Below the pieces are notes generated by a model. It was not told where the DNA came from. It saw only the letters and a program-made list of their open reading frames with translations, and ran no database searches. Positions 7,211 to 14,717 of a stretch of DNA of 39,468 nucleotides are shown here, piece by piece. The DNA is from an uncultured Oscillospiraceae bacterium (GTDB lineage: Bacteria; Bacillota; Clostridia; Oscillospirales; Oscillospiraceae): positions 1 through 39,468 of the forward strand of contig CAJTWF010000029.1 of assembly GCA_910579965.1 (NCBI GenBank), written 5' to 3'. How positions within the stretch are numbered: the stretch's first letter is position 1; each line of letters starts with the position of its first letter. The position numbers and the translations under genes were made by a program.

Positions 7211-7897
7211 TTACGCGTCCTCCATGGACGCGTAGTCAAAGGTCAGGGTATACTCCACCTCATGGGGCTCGCTCATGGCTACAGTGTCCGCGATGATGGG
7301 CAGGGGCGTATCAAAGGCGGACACGAGGATCTCAAAGGTGGAATTGCCCTCCGTGCTGATGGGATCGTACCGCTGGCCGTCCACCTTCATGTAGTCAAAA
7401 TTGGGGCTGCTCCAGACGATGGTGGCCCAGCACTTTCCGGTCTCGTCAAAGTGCAGCTTCGCGGGGGACTCCACGCTGGCGCGGCCGGAGCCGCCCTCCA
7501 GCGTCACGGAGATCGTGTATGTATCCCCTGCCCTGACGCTCTCTCCCTCCGGCTCCGGCGCGGGGGCCGGGGAGGCTGCGGGCTCCGGGGCGGCAGGCGC
7601 CTCCCCTGGAGCGGGTTCCGGGTCCGGCGCGGGGGCCGGATCGGGCGCAGGAGCGTCAGGGCTCTCCGGCGTCCCCGACGGCCTGTTCTCCGCAGGCGGG
7701 GGCTCCGCCGCTTCCCGGTTCGGTGCGGCGGCCGGGGGGGCCGCCGGTCTGCCGGGCTCTGCCGAATCTTCCACCGGGGAGACGGGCGGCGCTGCTCCGC
7801 TGTCCGGACCGGGCTGGTCCGGCGCGCCGCCGCACCCGGCCGGCAGGGTCAGAAGCAGGACGGCCAGCAGGACGATCCACAGGCTGCGTTTCATCAT
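7211..7897 (-). CDS. Surface lipoprotein with Pro/Ala-rich stalk and uncharacterised ligand-capture-like domain
   Basis: A 228-residue lipoprotein: signal peptide with lipobox PAGC (Cys22), a long low-complexity stalk rich in Pro, Ala, Glu and Asp (about 23-122), then one compact ~100-residue domain (124-225). The domain is mostly beta-strand in appearance and carries SGRASVESP, ATIVWSS, FDYMKVDG, GNSTFEI and PHEVEYTL. Domains of this look sit in clostridial surface proteins next to iron or corrinoid transporters, and the overall strand pattern recalls NEAT domains, but I cannot confirm that family. As first gene of a cobalamin-riboswitch operon, it may bind corrinoid at the wall surface and pass it to the binding protein encoded 14 nt downstream. 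Start chosen from AGGAGG 9 nt upstream. Confidence 0.7.
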   Translation of the reverse strand: MMKRSLWIVLLAVLLLTLPAGCGGAPDQPGPDSGAAPPVSPVEDSAEPGRPAAPPAAAPNREAAEPPPAENRPSGTPESPDAPAPDPAPAPDPEPAPGEAPAAPEPAASPAPAPEPEGESVRAGDTYTISVTLEGGSGRASVESPAKLHFDETGKCWATIVWSSPNFDYMKVDGQRYDPISTEGNSTFEILVSAFDTPLPIIADTVAMSEPHEVEYTLTFDYASMEDA

Positions 7898-7940
7898 GAT
7901 GTATTTCCTCCTTTTGGGCTGTCTATTGTCCGGGCGCAAA

Positions 7941-7971
7941 GAAAAACGCGGCCATCCATCAGATGACCACG
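7941..7971 (-). terminator. Terminator in the riboswitch expression platform
   Basis: On the minus strand, arms 7971-7962 and 7956-7947 form a 10-bp stem (two G-U pairs) with a 5-nt loop, followed by TTTTTC. It lies between the cobalamin aptamer and the first start codon, where ligand-induced termination would occur. Confidence 0.7.
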
Positions 7972-8047
7972 GTGTTCCCTCGCCCGGCGGCGCGTGCGGT
8001 ACGAATCAAAACTCCGTGATCCCGGGACGGACTGATTCCGCCCCTGT

Positions 8048-8250
8048 ACCAAGCAGGCGGCAGGTCTCCTGGCTCACGGCTCCGGCAAGCCCCGCCTTCC
8101 CGGAATTCATCCAGTGGCTGCCCTGCGACAGACAGGGGCTCGCGCGCCGCATACAGTGACGGAATCGCACAGGCCTCGCACCTGTTTCCCTATTCTCCGC
8201 CAAACCTCCCCGGGCTGGCGGCACCGGCTGCTTCGCAATATGTCGTTTTC
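8048..8250 (-). promoter_or_regulatory. Cobalamin (B12) riboswitch
   Basis: Read on the minus strand, the conserved aptamer blocks appear in order: GGTGCC near the 5' end, GGGAAACAGGTGCGAGGC, GATTCCGTCACTGTATGC, GCCACTGG, CCGGGAAGGC, and the B12 box AGCCAGGAGACCTGCC near 8052-8069. These match the cobalamin class with high specificity. A promoter lies directly upstream and a terminator downstream, ahead of the four-gene uptake operon, so bound cobalamin should switch uptake off by premature termination. Ends are approximate. Confidence 0.96.
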
Positions 8251-8281
8251 ATGGCTGCCGCACGTTCGACAGCATAGGGCA

Positions 8282-8310
8282 AGTATAGCACGTCCTCAGG
8301 GGAAACGCAA
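8282..8310 (-). promoter_or_regulatory. Promoter of the B12 uptake operon
   Basis: On the minus strand, TTGCGT (8310-8305) and TATACT (8287-8282) are 17 bp apart. Transcription would start near 8275, about 25 nt before the riboswitch core. Confidence 0.65.
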
Positions 8311-8342
8311 TAGAAATTTCCCTGCCGCCAGGACAGGGAAAT
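8311..8342 (-). terminator. Terminator of the MATE gene
   Basis: ATTTCCCTG and CAGGGAAAT (8342-8334 and 8324-8316 on the minus strand) form a perfect 9-bp stem with a 9-nt loop, followed by TTCTATT. It separates the exporter from the B12 operon promoter directly downstream. Confidence 0.75.
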
Positions 8343-8373
8343 GGTGAAGGGGAGCCGTTGAGCGCGTTCCCCC

Positions 8374-9711
8374 TCAATATCCGTACCGCCCCCGGTATTT
8401 CGCCGCCGCGGCGGCGGCCATCACCGCCCCCAGCAGCTCCGCCACGGGGGTGGCCAGCCACACGCCTGTGACGCCGCCCAGCAGGACGGGCATGATCTGG
8501 ATGCTGGCCACGGTAAAGAGGAAGGACCGGGAGAAGGCCAGCGCGGCGGAGGCGGCTCCGTTGGAGAGGGCCGTGAACATCCCGCTGGCAAAGGCGTTCC
8601 ATCCCACAAAGAGGAGGGCCAGGGAGCAGAGCCGGTTGCCGGTCACCGCCAGATCCCAGACAGGGCTGTCCGGGCGGGTGAACACGCCCACCAGGGGCTC
8701 CGTGAGCAGGATGGAAACCAGCACGCAGGCCGCCGAGGTCCCCATAATGAAGCGGAGGCTGAATCGCACCAGCTTTTTCAGCTTCTCCCGGTTCCCCTCC
8801 CCGTGGAAGTAGCTTATCATGGGAGCCACGCCGTAGGAGTAGCCCATGAACAGGGCGCTGACAAACATCAGCACGTACATGATGATGGTAATGGCCGCCA
8901 CGCCGTCCTCGCCCACATATTTGAGCATAGCCAGGTTGAACAGCAGCGTGGTGATGCCGGAGACCAGAGCGGTGGCCAGCTCCGACAGGCCGTTGGCGGA
9001 GGCATCCAGGAGCACCCGTCCCCGGAGGACCGGGCGCTGGAAGTGGAGCAGGCTCTCCCGCTTGCCGAATACCAGGAAGCCCGCGGCGGCGGTGATGGAG
9101 TAGCCCAGGCCGGTGGCAATGGCCGCGCCCCGCAGTCCCAGGCCCGCCAGCCCCACCAGCACAAAGTCCAGCACGATGTTGGTCACTCCGCCGGCCACGG
9201 TGCAGATCAGGGACAGCCGCGGCCTGTCCGCGGCGATGAGATACAGGGAAAAGTTGTACATCAGCAGAATGGGAATGGTGAAGGGGAGATAGGCGCTCAG
9301 ATAGTCGCGGCAGTAGTCGAACACCGCCGGGGACAGGCCCATGGTCCCCAGCAGACGGTCCATGAGGGCATAGCCCAGGACCATCATCACCGCGCCCGCC
9401 ACGGCGTTGGCGGCGATCAGGAGGGTGAAGTCCTCCCGGGCCTCCCGGTCCCGTCCCTCCCCCATCTTGTTCATCACCACGGCGCTGCCGCCGGTGGCCA
9501 GCATTCCGGACACCGCCGTAATCAGGCCGATGGCCGGGGCCGTCAGGTTGATGGCGGAGAGGGCCTCCGTGCCGATGAGGTTGGACACGAACAGGCCGTC
9601 CACCATGGTGTAGAAGGCGTTGAACACGGTCATCACCATGGTGGGAAGGGCAAAGCGGAGGATGTTCCGGCCTGTGACCGGCTGGTGGTAGGAGTCAAGC
9701 TTGTTGTCCAT
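8374..9711 (-). CDS. MATE family multidrug/cation exporter
   Basis: A 445-residue membrane protein with twelve likely helices in two homologous halves, the MATE plan. Typical elements are the N-terminal LRFALPTMVMTVFNAFYTMVD segment (about 18-38), GTEALSAINLTAP, and in the second half GYSYGVAPMISY. MATE proteins export cationic drugs or metabolites in exchange for Na+ or H+. The start follows cGAGGa nine nt upstream. The gene is divergent from the BmrR-like regulator at 9835, and its promoter has a MerR-type spacer, so it is probably that regulator's target. Its substrate cannot be told from sequence. Confidence 0.93.
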   Translation of the reverse strand: MDNKLDSYHQPVTGRNILRFALPTMVMTVFNAFYTMVDGLFVSNLIGTEALSAINLTAPAIGLITAVSGMLATGGSAVVMNKMGEGRDREAREDFTLLIAANAVAGAVMMVLGYALMDRLLGTMGLSPAVFDYCRDYLSAYLPFTIPILLMYNFSLYLIAADRPRLSLICTVAGGVTNIVLDFVLVGLAGLGLRGAAIATGLGYSITAAAGFLVFGKRESLLHFQRPVLRGRVLLDASANGLSELATALVSGITTLLFNLAMLKYVGEDGVAAITIIMYVLMFVSALFMGYSYGVAPMISYFHGEGNREKLKKLVRFSLRFIMGTSAACVLVSILLTEPLVGVFTRPDSPVWDLAVTGNRLCSLALLFVGWNAFASGMFTALSNGAASAALAFSRSFLFTVASIQIMPVLLGGVTGVWLATPVAELLGAVMAAAAAAKYRGRYGY

Positions 9712-9748
9712 GTTGTGGTTCCTCGTTTCTGTATATGGTGCCGGAGAC

Positions 9749-9777
9749 TTGCAAAATGTCCCGGTGGGTAGTATCAT
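9749..9777 (+). promoter_or_regulatory. Promoter of the MerR-type regulator gene
   Basis: TTGCAA (9749-9754) and TATCAT (9772-9777) are 17 bp apart. The -10 overlaps the -10 of the opposite MATE promoter (9773-9778), and the predicted start near 9784 falls on the dyad at 9785-9795, which suggests autoregulation. Confidence 0.55.
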
Positions 9778-9803
9778 AAACCGTGTGGCCGCCACGCAGT
9801 CAA
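9773..9803 (-). promoter_or_regulatory. MerR-type promoter of the MATE gene with 19-bp spacer and dyad operator
   Basis: On the minus strand, TTGACT (9803-9798) and TATGAT (9778-9773) are separated by 19 bp, the overlong spacing characteristic of promoters that MerR-family proteins activate by DNA distortion. The spacer contains a perfect 5-1-5 inverted repeat, GTGGC-C-GCCAC (9785-9795), near its centre. Confidence 0.7.
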
Positions 9804-9834
9804 GCGGAATTTTTCCATGAAAGGGGGAAATTTT

Positions 9835-10653
9835 ATGGAACAGAGAGGACTGACCACCGGCGCCTTCGCCGCCCTGTGCGGCACCACCAAGGAGACGCTG
9901 CGCCACTATAAGGACGAGGGGCTGCTCCGCCCGGCCCATCAGGGGGCGAACGGCTACTTTTACTACGATGTGGAGCAGTTTTACGACTACTACGCCATCG
10001 CCATCTTCCGTCAGACCGGTACGCCGCTGGAGGAGATCCGCCGCTGCCAGCAGACCGCTGGCGGGACCCTGGCCGTGCTGCGGGAGCAGCGCCGCCGCCT
10101 GGAGCAGGAGCGGCGGAAGCTGGAGCAGATGGACTTCGTGCTCTCCCACGCCATCGGGAGCATGGAGTGGGCGGACCCGGACATGGTTCCCCGGGTGGCC
10201 CGATTTGAGCGGGAGCACCTGCTGGCTATCCCGGCCAGGGAGCTGGAGGGACTGATGGAGCCCGGGGCCGGGGAGGACGAGATGGTTATTGCCGTGCTGG
10301 AGCGGTGTCAGGCCCTCTGCCGGGAGTACGGGATGCAGCCGGACTACCAGCTGGGGGCCATCCACCTGCCCAAAGTCCGGCCGGGACCGGGGACCATCAG
10401 CCACCTCTACACCCGGATACGGGAGCCTGTGGACTGCCCCTACTGCCTGGAGAGGCCGGCCGGGGACTATCTGTGCCTGTGCTGCCGGGGCCGGTGGGAC
10501 ATCTCCGGCGGCTATGACGCCCTGACCCGGTACATGGAGGAGCAGGGCGTGAGGACATCGGGGCGGGTCTACGCCTGCGATCTGGCCGGCTTCCTCCTCA
10601 ACGGCGTGGAGAAGAACGCCGCCGCCCTCCTCTCCGTGCCTCTGGACGGCTGA
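9835..10653 (+). CDS. MerR-family, BmrR-like multidrug-responsive regulator
   Basis: A 272-residue regulator: winged HTH at the N-terminus (about 5-75, with TTKETLRHYKDEGLL and NGYFYYD), a coiled-coil dimer helix (about 80-115), and a C-terminal GyrI/BmrR-type effector-binding domain (about 120-270, with the Glu-Arg-Pro-Ala-Gly-Asp-Tyr strand). BmrR-like proteins bind lipophilic cations and activate an exporter gene, which fits the divergent MATE gene. Five cysteines cluster in the ligand domain (C201, C204, C214, C216, C217), which is unusual and could hold metal or make it thiol-sensitive. I chose the ATG at 9835 because AGGGGG lies 7 nt upstream; an ATG at 9817 has no such site. Confidence 0.88.
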   Translation: MEQRGLTTGAFAALCGTTKETLRHYKDEGLLRPAHQGANGYFYYDVEQFYDYYAIAIFRQTGTPLEEIRRCQQTAGGTLAVLREQRRRLEQERRKLEQMDFVLSHAIGSMEWADPDMVPRVARFEREHLLAIPARELEGLMEPGAGEDEMVIAVLERCQALCREYGMQPDYQLGAIHLPKVRPGPGTISHLYTRIREPVDCPYCLERPAGDYLCLCCRGRWDISGGYDALTRYMEEQGVRTSGRVYACDLAGFLLNGVEKNAAALLSVPLDG

Positions 10654-10664
10654 CCGGCAGGCAC

Positions 10665-10704
10665 AAAAAGAAGGCATACCCCCCAAAAAGAGGAGGTATG
10701 CCTT
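10665..10704 (-). terminator. Terminator of the D,D-carboxypeptidase gene
   Basis: Arms 10671-10683 and 10692-10704 pair over 13 bp with one mismatch. On the minus strand the stem is followed by CTTTTT (10670-10665), so it mainly serves the gene ending at 10715; it may also stop plus-strand reads from the regulator. Confidence 0.8.
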
Positions 10705-10714
10705 GATTCATCGC

Positions 10715-12094
10715 TTACCGCCGGCGGCCCCGGTAGCCGCTGCTGGTGCGCCGGCCCCGGGAGGAGACCTTCCGGTAGCGCCGGCGGCGGGCCCGGAGGA
10801 AGGCGCGCAGGCCCAGGAGCAGGGCCACCGCTGCCGCCGCGCTGCCCACGCAGATCCACAGCGCAGGCCGGTGCAGGAAGGCCAGCAGATCCCGGCGGAA
10901 CACCAGAAGGCGGGAGGCGCTCACGTCCTCGTCCGCCAGCAGGTCCACCTGGGCGTACACCGTGTCGCCGCTGCTGAGGGTGATCTGTCCCAGCACCTGA
11001 CCCTTGGTCACCGGGGCCTCCACGCTCTCCTCGCTGAGGGTGATGATCCGGGAGATGTCCCGGGTAAGGTCTATATCCTTGGGCAGCAGCCGCTCGATCT
11101 CCTGGGCGGGGTGGACCTTCACCGTGTTCTGCTCCTGGGACAGGGTCACAGGGACCTCCCCCACCAGCTCGTCAGCCCGCAGGATCACCTGCCGGCTGAA
11201 GCTGTCAAAGCCCCAGTCATAGAGCTTGATGGTCTCCGAAAAGCTCTGGGTGAGGATGGTGCCGTCCTCCAGGGTGATCCGCTCCGCCCCCAGCACCACG
11301 CTGAGAAGGCTGCGGCCGCTGCGGGACGCGCTGGCCACCAGACAGTAGCCGGCGGCGCTGGTGGAGCCGGTCTTGATGCCCTCCGCCCCCTTGTATATGT
11401 ACCCGCTGGTGCGGTAGCTGGAGATGAGGTAGTTGGTGGTGTAGAGCTTGCGGGGATCGGACAGGTTGGTGGCCGGCACCTCGTAGAAGATGGTTCCCAC
11501 CAGGGGCATGAAGTCCGGATGGGTCCTAGCCTCCTTGGTGATGAGGTAGAGGTCCCAGGCGGTGGTGTAGTGGTTGGAGTCCGGCAGGCCGTTGGTGTTG
11601 ACAAAGTGGGTGTCCGTACACCCCAGGGCCGCGGCCTTCTGGTTCATCTGCTCCACAAAGCCGTCAATGGAGCCGGACACCGCCTCGGCCAGGATGTTGC
11701 ACCCCTCGTTGGCCGAGGAGAGCATGATGCAGTAGAGGAGGCTGTCCACCGTCAGCTCCTCCCCCACCTTGATGCCGGCGTTGCTGCCGTCGGGGGGGAT
11801 GGAGGTGACCGCCGCCTCCGAGGCGGTGAGCACCGTCTCCCTGGTCAGCTTGCCGCTGTCGATGGCCTCCAGCACCAGAAGGCAGGTCATGATCTTGGTC
11901 AGGCTGGCGGGATAGAGCCGCTCGTGGATGTTCCGGGCGTAGAGGATCTCCTCCGTGTCCGGGTCAATGAGCAGGGCTGCCTTGGCGGCAATCTCCCAGT
12001 CACCCACGTCGTCCTGCGCGGCCAGGGCGGGGGCGGTGAGCTGGAGGAACAGAACACAGCAGAAAAAAAGAGAGAAAAAGCGGCGAATTTTCAT
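10715..12094 (-). CDS. Serine-type D-Ala-D-Ala carboxypeptidase (PBP5/DacA-like)
   Basis: A 459-residue low-molecular-weight penicillin-binding protein. A signal peptide (1-26) is followed by the peptidase S11 domain with all three active-site motifs: SLTK (S64-K67), SAN (127-129) and KTGST (241-245). A PBP5 C-terminal beta domain (about 305-400) and a membrane helix (about 415-435) with a very basic cytoplasmic tail follow. The enzyme trims the terminal D-Ala from peptidoglycan stem peptides outside the membrane and so limits cross-linking. I chose the ATG at 12094 (GGAG 6 nt upstream). Unlike E. coli PBP5, which uses an amphipathic anchor, this one has a true transmembrane anchor. Single gene with its own promoter and terminator; DacF/DacB types cannot be told apart. 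Confidence 0.93.
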   Translation of the reverse strand: MKIRRFFSLFFCCVLFLQLTAPALAAQDDVGDWEIAAKAALLIDPDTEEILYARNIHERLYPASLTKIMTCLLVLEAIDSGKLTRETVLTASEAAVTSIPPDGSNAGIKVGEELTVDSLLYCIMLSSANEGCNILAEAVSGSIDGFVEQMNQKAAALGCTDTHFVNTNGLPDSNHYTTAWDLYLITKEARTHPDFMPLVGTIFYEVPATNLSDPRKLYTTNYLISSYRTSGYIYKGAEGIKTGSTSAAGYCLVASASRSGRSLLSVVLGAERITLEDGTILTQSFSETIKLYDWGFDSFSRQVILRADELVGEVPVTLSQEQNTVKVHPAQEIERLLPKDIDLTRDISRIITLSEESVEAPVTKGQVLGQITLSSGDTVYAQVDLLADEDVSASRLLVFRRDLLAFLHRPALWICVGSAAAAVALLLGLRAFLRARRRRYRKVSSRGRRTSSGYRGRRR

Positions 12095-12113
12095 ATCATT
12101 CTCCATAAAAGTA

Positions 12114-12122
12114 TGGTATACT
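12114..12122 (+). promoter_or_regulatory. Extended -10 promoter of the ComEA/two-component operon
   Basis: TG-G-TATACT (12114-12122) is an extended -10 element without an obvious -35. It lies 90 bp before the GTG at 12213 and is part of a 10-bp inverted repeat (12115-12124 and 12180-12189) shared with the divergent promoter. Confidence 0.4.
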
Positions 12123-12181
12123 GGTCATAAAGGATTGCTTCCGGAGCCTCGAAACAGGGGGACGGCGCCCGTGCTTCATCC

Positions 12182-12210
12182 AGTATACCAAAAAAACAGA
12201 CGGAGTTCAA
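12182..12210 (-). promoter_or_regulatory. Promoter of the D,D-carboxypeptidase gene
   Basis: On the minus strand, TTGAAC (12210-12205) and TATACT (12187-12182) are 17 bp apart, giving a leader of about 80 nt. The transcript region crosses the extended -10 of the divergent operon, so the two promoters may interfere. Confidence 0.6.
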
Positions 12211-12212
12211 CC

Positions 12213-12635
12213 GTGAAAGTGGCAGGAAAACTGACAAAATCTGAGTGGGCCCTTCTGGCCCTGACGGCAGCGTTTCTGGCGGCCCTTGGGCTGCTGTATC
12301 TGGACGCGTCCCATACGGCGGCAGGCACGGACTACACCATCTCCGTTCAGCGCATAGACCGGGAGCCGCCGGCGCCCCAGCTCCCGGCAGAGCCGGAGCC
12401 CCGGGGCCCGGTGGACGTGAACACGGCGGACGCGGCCGCCCTCCAGACCCTTCCCGGCATTGGCCCGGCCCTGGCGGAGCGGATCATCGCCTACCGGACC
12501 GAGCACGGCCCCTTCCGGACGGTGGAGGAGCTGCTGGAGGTGAAGGGCATCGGTGAGGCCACGCTGGAGAAGCTTCGCCAGGAGGTGACCGTGGGGGAAG
12601 AAACCGACAAGACGCAGGAGGATACTGTTCCATGA
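12213..12635 (+). CDS. ComEA-like helix-hairpin-helix membrane protein
   Basis: A 140-residue protein with an N-terminal membrane anchor (about 10-30), a Pro-rich linker, and a C-terminal double helix-hairpin-helix domain: VDVNTADAAALQTLPGIG (68-85) and EELLEVKGIGEATLEKL (109-125). This is the ComEA plan, in which an outward-facing domain binds DNA without sequence preference. ComEA serves DNA uptake in competent bacteria, but no comEC or pilus genes are nearby; instead the stop overlaps the response regulator ATG as ATGA, so it is tied to a signalling operon. The GTG start follows CGGAG at 7 nt. It could be a genuine DNA receptor or a general envelope DNA/polymer-binding protein. Confidence 0.82.
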   Translation: MKVAGKLTKSEWALLALTAAFLAALGLLYLDASHTAAGTDYTISVQRIDREPPAPQLPAEPEPRGPVDVNTADAAALQTLPGIGPALAERIIAYRTEHGPFRTVEELLEVKGIGEATLEKLRQEVTVGEETDKTQEDTVP

Positions 12636-13312
12636 AAATATTGGTAGTGGATGATGAGAGGCTGCTGGTAAAGGGCATCAAGTTCAACCTGGAGAACGAG
12701 GGCTACCAGGTGGAGTGCGCCTACGACGGCGCGGCCGCTGTGGAGCTGGCCCGGTCCGGGGGCTTTGACCTCATCATCCTGGATCTGATGATGCCGGAGA
12801 TCGACGGCCTGGAGGCCTGTATGCGCATCCGGGAGTTCTCCAACGTGCCCATCATCATGCTCACCGCCCGCAGCGAGGACACGGACAAGATCATCGGCTT
12901 TGAGTGCGGGGCGGACGACTACATCACCAAGCCCTTCAACATCCTGGAGCTGAAGGCCCGCATCCGGGCCATGCTCCGCCGGGCCTCCGCCGGGGGCCAG
13001 GGGAAGCAGGCCAAGTGCATCACCGCCGGGGACCTCACCCTGGACACGGAGCAGCGGGTGGCCATCCGGGACGGGCAGGTGGTGGAGCTGACGGCCAAGG
13101 AGTACGATCTGGTGGAGCTTCTTATGAAGAACCCCCGGCGGGTCTACAGCCGGGAGAACCTGATGAACGTGGTCTGGGGCTACGCCTACACCGGGGACTA
13201 CCGGACCGTGGACGTGCATATCCGCCGCCTGCGGGAGAAGCTGGAGCGCAAACCGGCGGAGCCGGACCACATCATGACCAAGTGGGGAGTTGGCTACTAT
13301 TTTAAGGGGTAG
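12632..13312 (+). CDS. OmpR/PhoB-family response regulator
   Basis: A 226-residue cytoplasmic transcription factor: receiver domain (1-115) with acidic pair D7-D8, phospho-acceptor D51 and the conserved Lys in ITKPF, then an OmpR-type winged-helix DNA-binding domain (about 128-225) with LTAKEYDLVELL and VDVHIRRLREKL. It is phosphorylated by the kinase encoded next; the coding regions overlap by 23 nt, and the upstream ComEA-like gene overlaps its start. Target genes cannot be read from sequence, but the membrane partners in the operon suggest an envelope or cell-wall signal. Confidence 0.95.
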   Translation: MKILVVDDERLLVKGIKFNLENEGYQVECAYDGAAAVELARSGGFDLIILDLMMPEIDGLEACMRIREFSNVPIIMLTARSEDTDKIIGFECGADDYITKPFNILELKARIRAMLRRASAGGQGKQAKCITAGDLTLDTEQRVAIRDGQVVELTAKEYDLVELLMKNPRRVYSRENLMNVVWGYAYTGDYRTVDVHIRRLREKLERKPAEPDHIMTKWGVGYYFKG

Positions 13313-14717
13313 GATCTCATTACAGCTGAAGATCAGCGCCAGCTATATCGCCATACTGCTCATTGTCCTGGTGCTCATGAACACCTATCCCCTGCTGGTG
13401 AGCCAGGATCTGGTGTTCCGGGCCAAGCGGACCACGCTTCTGAGCAGCGTGTCCGCCCTCAACGCCGCCGTGGCCAACCTGGACGAGCTGACGGAGGAGA
13501 ACGTGGCCCAGGCGGTGTCGGCGGTGGAGGCGGAGGGCTTCTCCCGGGCCATCATCACGGACCCCTACGGTCAGGTGCTCTACGACACCCGGGAGGCCGG
13601 CAACGCGGCGGGGCGGTTCGTGTTCTATAACGAGCTGGTGGAGGCGCTGCGGGGCAGCAGCGCCATGTACAGCGTGTACAAGGAGGGGGCCTTCCACTCC
13701 TCCGCCGCCCAGCCGGTGCTCTACCGCAACCAGATCATCGGCGGCGTATATGTCTACGAGTACGACACCCAGCAGGCGTCCCTGCTGGAGAATCTGCGCA
13801 CCACCCTTCTGAGTATCTCCCTGGGCATCGCGGGGCTGGTGGTGACCCTGAGCATGATCTTCTCCCGGCAGCTGACGCGGCGGCTGGGGAGCCTTCAGGG
13901 GGCCATCCGGGGCGTGCGGGAGGGGGCCTACAACCGGCGGGCGGTCCTGTCCGGACACGACGAGTTCACCCAGATCGCCGGGGAGTTCAACGATCTGGTG
14001 GACCGCCTCCAGGAGACGGAGAGCGCCCGGCGGCAGTTCGTCTCCGACGCGTCCCACGAGCTGCGCACCCCTCTGGCGGCCATCCGGCTGCTGACGGACT
14101 CCATCCTCCAGAACGAGAACATGGAGGGGGAGACCCTGCGGGAGTTTGTCAGCGACATCGGCCAGGAGGCGGAGCGGCTGAGCCGCATCACCGAGGACCT
14201 GCTGCGCCTGACCCGGCTGGACAGCGGCGTGGCCGAGGCGCCGGTCCGGGTGGAGGTGGAGCCGGTGATGGAGCGGGCGGGGCGGATGCTGCGGCCTGTG
14301 GCCCAGGAGAAGGGGGTGGATCTGCTCACCATCTGCGACAGCGGCGCGGCGGTAATCGCCACAGCGGGGGAGCTCCACCAGATCATCTACAACCTGGGGG
14401 AGAACGCCATCAAGTACAACCGCCGGGGGGGCTTTGTGCGCATCCGGGCGGAGGCCGGCGAGGACGCCACGGTCATCACCGTGGAGGACAACGGCATCGG
14501 CATTCCCCCCGAGGACCTGCCCAACGTGTTCAAGCGGTTCTACCGGGTGGACAAGGCCCGCTCCCGGGCCGCCGGCGGTACGGGTCTGGGGCTGAGCATT
14601 GTCAGCGACACGGTCATCCGCCGGGGCGGATCCATCTGGGCGGAGAATGTGGCCACCGGCGGCTCCCGGTTTACGGTGACGCTGCCCAGTCTGGAGCAGG
14701 GGGAGGCGTGCACATGA
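13290..14717 (+). CDS. Membrane sensor histidine kinase (PhoR/MtrB-like)
   Basis: About 475 residues: a first membrane helix (about 16-37), an extracytoplasmic sensor of ~135 residues, a second helix (about 172-194), a HAMP domain (195-247), a HisKA domain with SHELRTP (His256 by this numbering), and a HATPase domain with N box NAIKYN, the G1 box DNGIGIP and G2 box GTGLGLS. It phosphorylates the regulator encoded upstream. The start is uncertain: the listed codon is a TTG inside the regulator gene without a well-spaced ribosome site, and no in-frame ATG lies before the first helix. The stop overlaps the ATG of the GerMN lipoprotein, which may be its sensor partner. Confidence 0.92.
   Translation: MATILRGRISLQLKISASYIAILLIVLVLMNTYPLLVSQDLVFRAKRTTLLSSVSALNAAVANLDELTEENVAQAVSAVEAEGFSRAIITDPYGQVLYDTREAGNAAGRFVFYNELVEALRGSSAMYSVYKEGAFHSSAAQPVLYRNQIIGGVYVYEYDTQQASLLENLRTTLLSISLGIAGLVVTLSMIFSRQLTRRLGSLQGAIRGVREGAYNRRAVLSGHDEFTQIAGEFNDLVDRLQETESARRQFVSDASHELRTPLAAIRLLTDSILQNENMEGETLREFVSDIGQEAERLSRITEDLLRLTRLDSGVAEAPVRVEVEPVMERAGRMLRPVAQEKGVDLLTICDSGAAVIATAGELHQIIYNLGENAIKYNRRGGFVRIRAEAGEDATVITVEDNGIGIPPEDLPNVFKRFYRVDKARSRAAGGTGLGLSIVSDTVIRRGGSIWAENVATGGSRFTVTLPSLEQGEACT

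Noticed and set aside
8249..8602. Open frames crossing the cobalamin riboswitch and the MATE 3' end
   Set aside because: The region has clear RNA aptamer and terminator structure; the frames lack start signals.
10703..12130. A 475-codon open frame antisense to the D,D-carboxypeptidase
   Set aside because: Shadow frame; the carboxypeptidase strand has the SxxK, SxN and KTG motifs.
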